Shown here piece by piece: positions 7,827 through 16,293 of a stretch of DNA of 51,556 nt (position 1 is its first letter; every line of letters starts with the position of its first letter). The notes beneath the pieces were generated by a model. It was not told the DNA's origin. It saw nothing but the letters and a program-made list of their open reading frames with translations, and did no database searches. Source of the stretch: Nitrospirota bacterium (GTDB taxonomy: Bacteria > Nitrospirota > Thermodesulfovibrionia > UBA6902); assembly GCA_016222915.1 (NCBI GenBank), contig JACRQA010000154.1, forward strand, positions 1 to 51,556. The letters run 5' to 3'. Made by a program: the position numbers and the translations under genes.

Positions 7827-9887
7827 ATGTTGATCATTTCACTAATCGCAGTAATATTGATGGCTTTGTTGGCCTTTTCAATTCTCTTTAAAAAACATAA
7901 GGGGCCGGCTAATATGGTTTTTTCTGTAAGCCTGCTTTCAACTGCCTCCGTTTTATTCTTTGACTCAATGAGCATGCTGAAACCTGAATTTCTGATAGAA
8001 TGGAAAAGGATCGTTTCTATCAGTGAAGCCGTCATGATCTTTTCATGGTTCTTGTTCAGTTTGAGTTTTGCAAGGACCGACTACTGGCAGGCTGCCAGCC
8101 GATATTCAAAGTGTCTAATATATCTATCGCCTTTCATTGGTATTTATTCTGCCTTGGCGCCGATGGAAGCTTTCTTCTATCCCGTTGAGTTTGATAGTGA
8201 AAAAGTGCTTTTCCTCCATAATGCCGGTTACATTTTCAATCTGATACTCCTGTTCTATTCCATCGTGTCCATTATAAACCTCGAAACAACTTTGAGAAGC
8301 TCGACAGGAGCGGACAGATGGAAGATAAAATATACGATATTCGGAGCGGGGACCATCGTCGCACTCAATATATTTTATTACAGCCATTCCCTGCTATACC
8401 GGTCGATAAACATGAATCTCCTGCCTGTAAGAACAGGGATACTGTTGATTGCAATTATACTTGTAGGCATTTCCCTGTATAGACATAAAGCCATGGATAT
8501 TGAACTTACAGTGTCCAGGAAAATTTTATATAGGTCTCTCAGCCTGATTATAGTGGGAATATATCTTCTGGGGCTTGGATTACTGGCTCAGGGCATGCAG
8601 TACTTAGGTCCGGAAGTTGGGAAAAACGTTACAACTTTTCTGGGATTTGCAGGGGCAATTATGGTCCTTATCGTTATTTTTTCCGAAAAGTTAAGAAGAA
8701 AGACCGTAGTTTTTCTGAACAAAAATTTTTTCAAACAGAAGTATGATTACAGGAAGCAATGGTTACAGTTTACCCAGCGGATTTCTTTAAAACATTCTTT
8801 TGATGAACTGTATGCTGCCATCGCAACGGGTTTTAAGGAGGCCATAGGCGCCAGGGGGGTCACTTTATGGTTAAAAGAAAAGGGCGATGAAGAATACCAT
8901 AGCGTCGGGGCATTAAAGCCAATCGGTCCGGAGATAAGGCCCGATAGGCGGCTGATAGAATTTCTTAAGGACACAAAGTGGATTCTTGATGTGCGCGATC
9001 CAAAATGTAAAGACATTGTTTCCATGACCGAAGAATTCATGCATAGTACCAAGGCGTCCCTTATAGTCCCTTTGCTTAATTTAGATGATCTTATCGGTTT
9101 TCTCGTGTTGGAAGAGGGACTCGCCGAAGCTGACTACAATTTTGAAGATTATGACCTGCTGAAAAATCTGTCAAAACAGGCCATGTTGGCTATTTTGAAT
9201 GCGAGACTTTCTGCTGAACTTATGGAAGCAAAGGAAATGGAGGCCATGGGGAAGTTGTCATCATTTATCCTGCATGATCTGAAAAATGCAACGTCCATGC
9301 TCTCACTTATCGTCCAGAACGCCAGGGAGCATATCGACAATCCTGAATTCCAGAGAGATGCGATAAGGGCCATTTCAAACACTGCAGAAAAAATGAATGC
9401 GATTATAGGCAAACTTAAGACGCTTCCCAAAAAGTCGACTCTTCATCTTGAATATTCCGATCTGGGATATTATGTCAAGCAGGTCATCAGCCAGTTAAAC
9501 CTGAACGGAAATTCAGGATTGTCTTTCAAAGAATTGGAACCTGTAAAAGCCAGGTTCGACAAGGAAGATATTACAAAGGTCATTATCAACCTTATCATAA
9601 ATGCCCTTGAAGCAACAGGCCATCAGGGCAAAGTTGAGGTTATCGTTGGTACGGAAAACGGCATGGGCTTTGTTAAGGTATCCGATAACGGCTGTGGAAT
9701 GTCCGATGAATTTATAGAGAAACATCTTTTCCTGCCATTTCAGACAACAAAGAAAAAAGGACTGGGAATCGGGCTGTATCAAAGCAAGGTGATTGTTGAA
9801 GCGCATTCAGGCAAATTAAAGGTCGTCAGCCGGAAAGGCAAAGGATCTGATTTCATATTTTATGTGCCGTTAAACGGGGTTAACTAG
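7827..9887 (+). CDS. prsK: PEP-CTERM system sensor histidine kinase PrsK
   Basis: 686 residues, the usual length for PrsK. About seven or eight hydrophobic helices occupy residues 1-285, then a short basic linker, a GAF-like domain (about 320-460), the histidine-containing helix FILHDLKNATSMLS at about 480, and an ATPase domain with N-box INLIINALEA (about 585), the motif VSDNGCGMS, and G-box GLGIGLYQSK. PrsK is an inner-membrane kinase partnered with the sigma-54 activator PrsR and controls PEP-CTERM/exosortase-associated genes. The normal partner gene follows, but with an unrelated gene in between. The ATG at 7827 lacks a strong ribosome-binding site, so another start is possible, but the first helix begins at once. 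Confidence 0.88.
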   Translation: MLIISLIAVILMALLAFSILFKKHKGPANMVFSVSLLSTASVLFFDSMSMLKPEFLIEWKRIVSISEAVMIFSWFLFSLSFARTDYWQAASRYSKCLIYLSPFIGIYSALAPMEAFFYPVEFDSEKVLFLHNAGYIFNLILLFYSIVSIINLETTLRSSTGADRWKIKYTIFGAGTIVALNIFYYSHSLLYRSINMNLLPVRTGILLIAIILVGISLYRHKAMDIELTVSRKILYRSLSLIIVGIYLLGLGLLAQGMQYLGPEVGKNVTTFLGFAGAIMVLIVIFSEKLRRKTVVFLNKNFFKQKYDYRKQWLQFTQRISLKHSFDELYAAIATGFKEAIGARGVTLWLKEKGDEEYHSVGALKPIGPEIRPDRRLIEFLKDTKWILDVRDPKCKDIVSMTEEFMHSTKASLIVPLLNLDDLIGFLVLEEGLAEADYNFEDYDLLKNLSKQAMLAILNARLSAELMEAKEMEAMGKLSSFILHDLKNATSMLSLIVQNAREHIDNPEFQRDAIRAISNTAEKMNAIIGKLKTLPKKSTLHLEYSDLGYYVKQVISQLNLNGNSGLSFKELEPVKARFDKEDITKVIINLIINALEATGHQGKVEVIVGTENGMGFVKVSDNGCGMSDEFIEKHLFLPFQTTKKKGLGIGLYQSKVIVEAHSGKLKVVSRKGKGSDFIFYVPLNGVN

Positions 9888-10095
9888 TTGTATGCGCTTT
9901 TCAGCCATATGTGCTGTTGATTACAGGCGGCGCTTTGAATTAAAGTAATCTAACATTGTTACCGAATATTAATTATCCGACAATAAGTTATACACTGTTG
10001 ATTTAAATTATCAATCACGAATGTACATGCGTAATTTGGTCTGCATAATTACCGTTACTCTGTATGTTTAATTAATTAAAAACCGGGAGGGAACT

Positions 10096-10920
10096 ATGAC
10101 TCACGATGAGATGGAAAAAGTAATGTCTATGGGCCTGGAGGAAAAGATCGATCATTCAAAAAAAATTATTAAAGAAGCTATCAAAAAATACGGTCCGGAA
10201 AATTTAGCCGTCGCCTGGACCGGAGGCAAGGACAGCACGACTATGGTATGGTTGTTCAAAGAGGCTTGCAAAGAGCTGGGAGTAAAGATGCCCAAGTGTA
10301 TGTTCATCGATGAAGGTTACGTGTTTGATGAAATATGGGACATCTTCAACCAGCTCAAAAAAGAATGGGGCCTTGACGTGCGGATTGCAAAAAATACGGA
10401 CGTGAGTGACAAAGCTGAAAAGGTCGGAGATATGGTCAGGGTGAGCAGCCTCAATGAACGCAACAGGAAGGAAATCGAAATTCTGCAATTTGAAGGAAAC
10501 GAGTTCCCCTTTGAACCTGAATCGTATGTCGGTAACCATTTAATGAAAACCGTGGCTATGAATGTATTCCTTGAAGACAACAAAGTTCAGGCGCTGGCAA
10601 CTGCTATAAGATGGGACGAGCAGGAGGCCAGGATAGAGGAAGATTACTTCAGCCCCAGGAAAGTTCCCCCTCATATGCGGGTCCAGCCGATTTTGCATTT
10701 TAAGGAGCGTGACATTTGGGACTTCATATTTAAATATAAAGTCCCATTCTGTGTCTTATACAAGGAAGGATACCGCTCTCTGGGTGCTAAAGGGTCTACG
10801 GTTAAAATGTCCGACATACCCGCGTGGGAGCAGGACCTGGAAAACACATATGAAAGGGCAGGTCGCGGACAGGGGAAGGAAGAAATTATGGGTAAGCTCA
10901 GAGACTTGGGATATATGTAA
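10096..10920 (+). CDS. PAPS-reductase/ATP-sulfurylase-like PP-loop protein, Cys-free
   Basis: 274-residue adenine-nucleotide alpha-hydrolase of the PAPS reductase/CysD family. The PP-loop AWTGGKDSTT sits at residues 40-49; VQPILHFKERDIWDFI and LYKEGYRSLGAKGST are the family's C-terminal signatures. True PAPS/APS reductases have GYxSIGCxPCT and a catalytic C-terminal Cys; here the Cys positions read GAKGST and the C-terminus has no Cys. It is therefore unlikely to be a thiol-based reductase, and adenylyl transfer as in CysD is more plausible. It has a good site (GGGAGGGAAC) and lies between prsK and prsR, 33 bases before prsR. A link to sulfation of a surface polymer is speculation; no CysN or CysC neighbour is present. 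Confidence 0.75.
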   Translation: MTHDEMEKVMSMGLEEKIDHSKKIIKEAIKKYGPENLAVAWTGGKDSTTMVWLFKEACKELGVKMPKCMFIDEGYVFDEIWDIFNQLKKEWGLDVRIAKNTDVSDKAEKVGDMVRVSSLNERNRKEIEILQFEGNEFPFEPESYVGNHLMKTVAMNVFLEDNKVQALATAIRWDEQEARIEEDYFSPRKVPPHMRVQPILHFKERDIWDFIFKYKVPFCVLYKEGYRSLGAKGSTVKMSDIPAWEQDLENTYERAGRGQGKEEIMGKLRDLGYM

Positions 10921-10953
10921 TGTTTGATAGCATTACACATTTATTAAGATAGG

Positions 10954-12348
10954 ATGAAACAAATACTTGTAGTTGAAAACGACCCTGATATCCAGAATCA
11001 GATAAAATGGGGGCTGTCGAAGGGGTACAACATGCTTCAGGCTTTTAACAAGGATGAAGCGCTGCAGATATTCAATAGTAAAAGGCCGGTTGTCGTTACC
11101 CTTGATCTCGGACTTCCACCTGATGAAAATGGTTCGAGCGAAGGTCTGGCATGTCTGAGTGAAATACTCAACAGCGCCCCTGAAACGAAAGTAATCATCA
11201 TTACCGGGAACAACGACAGAGGAAATGCCCTAAAGGCAATTCAGATGGGCGCATATGATTATTATCTCAAGCCCGTCGATATGGCCGAATTGAAGGTAAT
11301 ATTGCATAGGGCGTTTCACCTTGCAGAGATAGAATCCGAAAACGCCAAGTTACACAAACTACTGGACAGCGAGATAGGTTTTGCCGGAATGATAGGACAG
11401 AGCCCTCAGATGCAAAAGGTCTTTGAGACCATCAGGCAAGTTGCTTCTACCGATATTACGGTCCTGATTACAGGGGAAAGCGGCACAGGTAAAGAACTTG
11501 TGGCAAAGGCTATCCATGATAAAAGTCTGAGGAGTAACGGCCCGTTTATCCCGATCAACTGCGGCGCCATACCCGATACGCTTCTTGAATCAGAGCTGTT
11601 TGGATATGAAAAAGGAGCATTCACAAGCGCATATGGCTTACAAAAAGGGAAATTCGAATATGCCGACAAGGGCACTTTATTCCTTGATGAAATTGGAGAG
11701 ATGCCAACGAACTTACAGGCAAAACTTTTAAGATTCTTACAGGAGAAAAAAATCCAGCGTCTTGGCGGAAGAAAAGATATTGAAATAGATACCAGGGTAA
11801 TCGCCGCTACCAATATTGATTTGAGCGCAGCAATGCAGGAGCGCAAATTCAGAGAGGACCTTTTCTTCAGGATAAGTGTAATTACTATTAATGTCCCTCC
11901 GCTAAGGGATAGGGGACCAGACGCAAAGTTGCTGGCCAATGCCTTTCTTGACAGATATAAGGTCATGTTCAAGAAAAAAATAAACGGCTTCAGCCGTTCC
12001 GCCATTTATGAAATTGAGAAATATCCATGGCCTGGAAATGTCAGAGAGCTTGAAAATAAACTGCAGAAAGCAGTGATTACATCGGATACCGGCCTGATCG
12101 AGCCTCATGATCTCGGATTAGGTGAGCAATCAAGAGAAACAGGAAGTGGAATGCAACCTGAAAAACGGTATAAAGATATGACCCTTAAAGAGGCCCGCAA
12201 GCTACTTGAGATAGACCTGATCTCCAGTGTAATTGCAAGACACAACGGTAACATAAAAAAGGCTTCCGAGGAACTTGGAATAAGCAGGCCTACGCTATAT
12301 GATTTGATTGATAAGCATAAGCTTTTTGTTAAAGATGATATTACGTAA
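10954..12348 (+). CDS. prsR: PEP-CTERM system sigma-54 response regulator PrsR
   Basis: 464-residue NtrC-type activator. The receiver domain covers 1-125 with acceptor Asp51 (TLDLGLPP). The AAA+ domain has Walker A GESGTGKE at about 174, the sigma-54-contacting loop GAFTSA at about 219, and Walker B TLFLDEIGEM. The C-terminal Fis-type helix-turn-helix contains NIKKASEELGISRPTLYDLI. PrsR is phosphorylated by PrsK and activates sigma-54 promoters of PEP-CTERM genes. The next gene, convergent with it, is a PEP-CTERM protein with a near-consensus -24/-12 promoter, which fits. The AGATAGG sequence before the ATG is a modest ribosome-binding site. The gene starts 33 bases after the PAPS-reductase-like gene, so the two are probably co-transcribed. 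Confidence 0.92.
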   Translation: MKQILVVENDPDIQNQIKWGLSKGYNMLQAFNKDEALQIFNSKRPVVVTLDLGLPPDENGSSEGLACLSEILNSAPETKVIIITGNNDRGNALKAIQMGAYDYYLKPVDMAELKVILHRAFHLAEIESENAKLHKLLDSEIGFAGMIGQSPQMQKVFETIRQVASTDITVLITGESGTGKELVAKAIHDKSLRSNGPFIPINCGAIPDTLLESELFGYEKGAFTSAYGLQKGKFEYADKGTLFLDEIGEMPTNLQAKLLRFLQEKKIQRLGGRKDIEIDTRVIAATNIDLSAAMQERKFREDLFFRISVITINVPPLRDRGPDAKLLANAFLDRYKVMFKKKINGFSRSAIYEIEKYPWPGNVRELENKLQKAVITSDTGLIEPHDLGLGEQSRETGSGMQPEKRYKDMTLKEARKLLEIDLISSVIARHNGNIKKASEELGISRPTLYDLIDKHKLFVKDDIT

Positions 12349-12429
12349 TTGAAATACTCAGATAACCAGATAGCAACATTATATAAACACATCACAAAGA
12401 ATATTGGCCTGCTTTATCTCATTTAACAT

Positions 12430-12852
12430 TTATTTCTTTTTCAGTCTTCTGTAAAGAGCGACCCCCATTAAACCTGATCCGAGGAGTAATAAAGTCACAG
12501 GCTCCGGGACCAAAGCAGCTTTATCTCTGGATCTATTGCTGCTTGTATTATTTACATTAACTGAAGTTGACAATATAACAGGGAATGAAACGGACCTTAA
12601 TTGGCGCAGCATGGATTTAATTGTCATAGCGATATCTGAAGACGTGATTGTGGTTAGGCACTGCGGAATAATATCTATCGAATCATTAATAGTGAAATGC
12701 CGATTGAAATTTCTTCCTGAATCTGTCCGGATTAATGATGATGCATGTGTAACAGCATATAAAGTTAACGTTGATAATAATATAACCACAATGCCATATA
12801 TCGTCTTTTTAATTTTTATTCCCGCTGACCCTCTGATAGTAGAGAAAGACAT
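12430..12852 (-). CDS. PEP-CTERM sorting-domain protein
   Basis: Up to 140 residues. A signal peptide (KIKKTIYGIVVILLSTLTLYAVTHA) is followed by a short Ser/Thr/Asn-rich mature part and the sorting tail VPEPVTLLLLGSGLMGVALYRRLKKK: the VPEP motif, a hydrophobic helix and a basic end. Such proteins are processed by an exosortase and exported to the cell surface or matrix; no exosortase gene is in this window. The start is uncertain: the sigma-54 promoter predicts transcription from about 12853, right at the ATG at 12852. Either the mRNA is leaderless or translation starts inside, near codon 12, where AGAGGG precedes an ATA codon just before the lysine-rich n-region. The gene is convergent with prsR, about 80 bases apart. 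Confidence 0.85.
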   Translation of the reverse strand: MSFSTIRGSAGIKIKKTIYGIVVILLSTLTLYAVTHASSLIRTDSGRNFNRHFTINDSIDIIPQCLTTITSSDIAMTIKSMLRQLRSVSFPVILSTSVNVNNTSSNRSRDKAALVPEPVTLLLLGSGLMGVALYRRLKKK

Positions 12853-12864
12853 AGCTTCAATAGA

Positions 12865-12879
12865 GCAATATTTGTGCCA
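12865..12879 (-). promoter_or_regulatory. Consensus sigma-54 promoter of the PEP-CTERM gene
   Basis: Minus strand reads TGGCAC, AAATA, TTGC: a perfect -24/-12 element. The predicted transcription start is about 12853, one base before the annotated ATG. The sigma-54 activator gene prsR lies about 500 bases away. An 8-mer TGTCGGCA about 100 bases upstream (12975-12982, minus strand) could be an activator site. Confidence 0.85.
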
Positions 12880-13199
12880 AAATCAGGTGTACATATAACG
12901 CATTGAATAATAGACTTTCATAAATAAATAGCTGTTAATTTATGGATAGGTTAAATAATATTCCATGTAAAGGATGCCGACAACAGATACCAGGAACTGC
13001 TTAGCATATGATCAACTGTAATTTCTCGTATTTATCAATGAAGCAATAAACCATAGATAATTTTTATCTCTAACTTGAAATATATTTTGCAAAGAATTAC
13101 TGCCTCCGTAAATAACATAATAAGACGCGTCGATGGATACTTGACGCATAAGTGTAGCAATGGAAATACCATCTGCCGTAGAATGGCCGTTGTCTAGTC
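12880..13199. other. Upstream region shared by the PEP-CTERM and riboswitch genes
   Basis: No gene supported. It contains the TGTCGGCA 8-mer on the minus strand at 12975-12982. Near 13140 TTGACG occurs on the plus strand, but no convincing -10 follows at the right distance. The plus-strand promoter that must precede the riboswitch is not clear by eye. Confidence 0.4.
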
Positions 13200-13213
13200 G
13201 TGATGTTAATCAC
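13200..13213. promoter_or_regulatory. CRP/FNR-like palindrome
   Basis: GTGA, six bases, TCAC, matching the core of the Crp consensus TGTGA-N6-TCACA; the outer bases do not match. It lies about 55 bases before the riboswitch and could place a Crp/Fnr-type protein at the promoter. A Crp/Fnr gene is present at 6757-7458. Confidence 0.4.
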
Positions 13214-13265
13214 TGATCCTCTTAGCTATTTTCTTCTATCATAAATTCAAGATAGATAAATAAAG

Positions 13266-13361
13266 GTTTCCGATAAAGGTAAACCCTGGGTAACCAGGGG
13301 GCACAAAGCCAAGGGTCCTTTTTGAAGTAAGCAAATAAGGATAGCCGGTTGTCGAAGAAAC
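13266..13361 (+). ncRNA. c-di-GMP-I (GEMM-I) riboswitch
   Basis: The conserved GEMM-I pieces appear in order: GGTAAACC, a hairpin with a GTAA tetraloop (CTGGGTAACCAG), GGGCACAAAGCCA, GGGTCC, a second hairpin arm, then GGATAGCCGGTTGTCGAA. The outer P1 helix can pair GTTTCCGA (13266-13273) with TCG-AA-GAAAC (13352-13361). The element sits in the leader of the fibronectin-III surface protein gene and is followed at once by an intrinsic terminator, so the switch most likely acts on transcription. Loss or gain of c-di-GMP would decide whether the surface protein is made. Confidence 0.9.
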
Positions 13362-13387
13362 AGTGCTTGCCAAGCATTTATCTTTGG

Positions 13388-13424
13388 AAAAAGCCTGTTT
13401 CTCTTTTTAGGAAACAGGCTTTTT
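13388..13424 (+). terminator. Riboswitch-controlled intrinsic terminator
   Basis: Arms AAAAAGCCTGTTTC and GAAACAGGCTTTTT with a 9-base loop and ending in a T-run: a strong Rho-independent terminator before the start codon. Its left-arm sequence CTGTTTC (13395-13401) can instead pair with GAAACAG at 13357-13363, which overlaps the 3' strand of riboswitch P1. Ligand-stabilised P1 would hide GAAACAG and let the terminator form, predicting an OFF switch. Confidence 0.88.
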
Positions 13425-13445
13425 GATGCAACAAGGAGGTACGCT

Positions 13446-15908
13446 ATGGTAAGCAAACAAAAGAAAATAGTTTCATTTTATGGATTAGCGCTCTGCTTGA
13501 TATTTTCCTTTCACAGTAACATTCTTTTTGCTGCCAGTGTCGTGCTTTCATGGGTACCCCCGTCTGCAAATAATGATCAGACGCCTTTAAATGATCTTGC
13601 GGGATACAACGTATATTTTGGTACGGCATCGGGCAATTACTCCGAGAAGGTTGATGTCGGAAATGTATTGACTTATCAAGTGAACAATCTGTCAACCGGG
13701 GTGACTTATTATTTCACGACTACTGCATATGACACGTCAGGCAATGAAAGCGGATACTCTAATGAGGTTATCAAGACATTTCCCGTCCCGGATACGACAG
13801 CTCCAGTGGTATCAGGGATACAGGCGACAAACATAACAAGCAGTTCTGTAACAATTGCATGGACAACTAATGAAGCTTCTGACACAAGGGTAGAGTACGG
13901 GACCAGCGTGTCATATGGAAGCACGACAACGGTCAATACAGCAATGGTGACCAGCCACAGCCAGAACATAAGCGGACTGGCGGCCTCAAAACTGTATCAT
14001 TACAGAGTGGTGAGCCGCGACTCGTCGGGCAATCAGGCTGTGTCCGGAGATTATACGTTCACAACACCGGCCCCGCCTGATACAACAGCTCCGGCAGTAT
14101 CGGGAGTACAGGCGACAAACATAACAAGCAGCTCTGTAACAATTGAATGGACAACTAATGAAGCTTCTGACACAAGGGTAGAGTACGGGACCAGCGTGTC
14201 ATATGGAAGCACGACAACGGTCAATACAGTAATGGTGACCAGCCACAGTCAGAACATAAGCGGATTGACGGCCTCAAAACTGTATCATTACAGAGTGGTG
14301 AGCCGCGACTCGTCGGGCAATCAGGCTGTGTCCGGAGATTATACGTTTACTACCCAGGCACTGCCTGTTCCAGTAGATTATTACTGTGATAGCGATAATG
14401 ACGGCTATATAAACATATCAAAAGCCGGGTCATGTACAGGATCGGGTTGCGCACCTGCCGGGTGTCAGTTAACACCGGGTAATGACTGCAATGACATTGT
14501 CCAGTCTATTAATCCAGGCATAAAAGATGATACATGCGACGGAATAGACAATAATTGTGACGGTACCCCTGACAACCACTTTGTTATTGCGGCCATTTCA
14601 TGCGGAACAGGTGTCTGCACATCAACAGGGCAAATCATATGCCAGTCCGGAACAGAAGTTAATACCTGCAGTCCGGGGATACGTTCAGAAAGCTCTGAAA
14701 CCACATGCGGTGATGGTCTTGACAATGATTGTGACGGTCTGGTTGATGAAGACTGTTTCCCGGACATCAAGGTCAGTAATGTGCTTTTAAGCGAAGATTT
14801 CTCTTCCGGGATACCGGCGACATGGTCGATACAAGGGGGATGGAGTGCAGACAATTCGTGCGGACAGACTATAACTTATCCATTCAGCGGGAAATACGCG
14901 ATAGTTGATTCTTCGTGTACAACTACTGATGTTGAAGAGCTGATTACAGAGCCGGTAGATACAGTTGCATGCAGCAGCGTAGCTCTTACCTATAGTAATC
15001 AGTATTATTCGTACTCCGGCAATATTGAAGTAGATGTAAGTAATGACGGGGGAACTACTTGGTCAAACAACATCAGCATCGGAGCCGACGACGGATATCC
15101 TGCTCCAAACTGGAAAGAGATCGACATTAGCTCCATTGCAGATGCAACTGATGCGCAGATAAAATTCAGATATGCAAACAGTACAGCAAACGGCTACTGG
15201 GCGCTTGATAATGTATGGGTTACATGTCAATCAAATCAGTTGGACTTCTCTTCAGAAATGCAGGCTGCGTCTTCAAGGACATTAATGATATCCAACCCGG
15301 GAACAGACATACTCACAATTAATGCAATTGATCTCGGAGGGCCCGATGCGTCAGAGTTCAGTATAGGTGCTAATGACAACTGTACAAACCAGGCATTGCA
15401 TTCCGATGAAACCTGCACTGTTGATGTAGTCTTTACACCAAAATCCGCAGGCCTGAAGAACGCAATCCTCGCCATTGCGTCGAATGACCCGGACACCTCG
15501 ATTGTGAATGTACCGCTGGCAGGTGTGGTAACTAACATAATTAACCCGGCTCCTGTAATTAAAGTCAATAATTCATCCGGGATTGTAAATATAGCCCGAG
15601 GTGGAAACATTGCAGTGAGTTTAGAGCTCGACCCCGGCAGCTTTATCGGCACAAATGCCGACTGGTGGGTATTGATGGAGTATCGTAACCGCTGGTACTA
15701 TTATGATTCATTGACAAACAAATGGAGGCGAGGATATTCATTCTACAAACAGGGGCAATTGGATAGTATGGGGCCGGTCAATCTTCTAAACAACACAAGA
15801 TGGTATTCAGGCCGGTACACCTTGTATTTTGGGGTCGATACAGCCATGAACGGCATTCAGGATTCCGGAAAATATTATTACGATACTGTCATCGTAGATG
15901 TTCAGTAA
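13446..15908 (+). CDS. Secreted fibronectin-III / MopE-motif surface protein
   Basis: 820-residue exported protein with no enzymatic motif. A signal peptide (KKIVSFYGLALCLIFSFHSNILFAA) ends near residue 30. Then: a first fibronectin-III domain (30-115), two nearly identical fibronectin-III domains (about 116-305), two MopE-type Cys motifs (CDGIDNNCDGTPD and CGDGLDNDCDGLVDEDC), a jelly-roll/MAM-like domain (about 445-595), a choice-of-anchor-D-type domain with TLMISNPGTDILTIN, and a C-terminal WYYYD...YFGVD module. It resembles an adhesin or matrix protein; no sorting tail is seen. The start is fixed by AAGGAGG seven bases before ATG. Production is under a c-di-GMP riboswitch with terminator, consistent with a role in the biofilm/motile choice. 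Confidence 0.85.
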   Translation: MVSKQKKIVSFYGLALCLIFSFHSNILFAASVVLSWVPPSANNDQTPLNDLAGYNVYFGTASGNYSEKVDVGNVLTYQVNNLSTGVTYYFTTTAYDTSGNESGYSNEVIKTFPVPDTTAPVVSGIQATNITSSSVTIAWTTNEASDTRVEYGTSVSYGSTTTVNTAMVTSHSQNISGLAASKLYHYRVVSRDSSGNQAVSGDYTFTTPAPPDTTAPAVSGVQATNITSSSVTIEWTTNEASDTRVEYGTSVSYGSTTTVNTVMVTSHSQNISGLTASKLYHYRVVSRDSSGNQAVSGDYTFTTQALPVPVDYYCDSDNDGYINISKAGSCTGSGCAPAGCQLTPGNDCNDIVQSINPGIKDDTCDGIDNNCDGTPDNHFVIAAISCGTGVCTSTGQIICQSGTEVNTCSPGIRSESSETTCGDGLDNDCDGLVDEDCFPDIKVSNVLLSEDFSSGIPATWSIQGGWSADNSCGQTITYPFSGKYAIVDSSCTTTDVEELITEPVDTVACSSVALTYSNQYYSYSGNIEVDVSNDGGTTWSNNISIGADDGYPAPNWKEIDISSIADATDAQIKFRYANSTANGYWALDNVWVTCQSNQLDFSSEMQAASSRTLMISNPGTDILTINAIDLGGPDASEFSIGANDNCTNQALHSDETCTVDVVFTPKSAGLKNAILAIASNDPDTSIVNVPLAGVVTNIINPAPVIKVNNSSGIVNIARGGNIAVSLELDPGSFIGTNADWWVLMEYRNRWYYYDSLTNKWRRGYSFYKQGQLDSMGPVNLLNNTRWYSGRYTLYFGVDTAMNGIQDSGKYYYDTVIVDVQ
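13789..14366 (+). repeat. Tandem 288-bp duplication of a fibronectin-III domain
   Basis: Two copies with 288-base spacing (GCGACAAACATAAC at 13824 and 14112), differing at only a handful of positions over 96 codons. This is a recent in-frame domain duplication. Confidence 0.92.
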
Positions 15909-16293
15909 GGTTTGGTGTAGAAGTACAGCGGTGACAAGACATACGGAAAGTACCCGCAAATCCCCTCTCCCGGATAAGTACTAAATCAGAGAGAGGGGTT
16001 GTTGCATCTGCTCTTACATCATGTTTACAACCATCCACTGCATCCTTTCGTCCGGACCGGTCCTGCGGGCCGCGATGCTATCGACAAAGGACGATTTATT
16101 AATTACATTCTCCAGAAAACTTGTAGTGGTCTCCGCCTATCTCCGTATTGAAAATTACAATGGGAAATATTGTCTTATCGGACCAGCCTGCATCTATATA
16201 ATTGTACAGCGTGCCTTACGTCAGTCAATTGAAAAAAATTACATTGCCGGTATAGACTAGTCATGTGCCCCCAGTTATAAAAAGGAGACTTGA
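15909..16293. other. Intergenic region with terminator-like hairpin
   Basis: Hairpin CCCCTCTC (15962-15969) with GAGAGGGG (15991-15998), 21-base loop, followed by TTGTTGC: a weak terminator for the fibronectin gene. The open frame at 16021-16260 has no ribosome-binding site and no protein-like composition, so I do not call it. AAAAAGGAGAC before 16294 serves thrC. Confidence 0.55.

Noticed and set aside
16021-16260. 79-codon frame after the fibronectin gene
   Set aside because: No ribosome-binding site, no motif, and it lies in a gap with terminator-like sequence.
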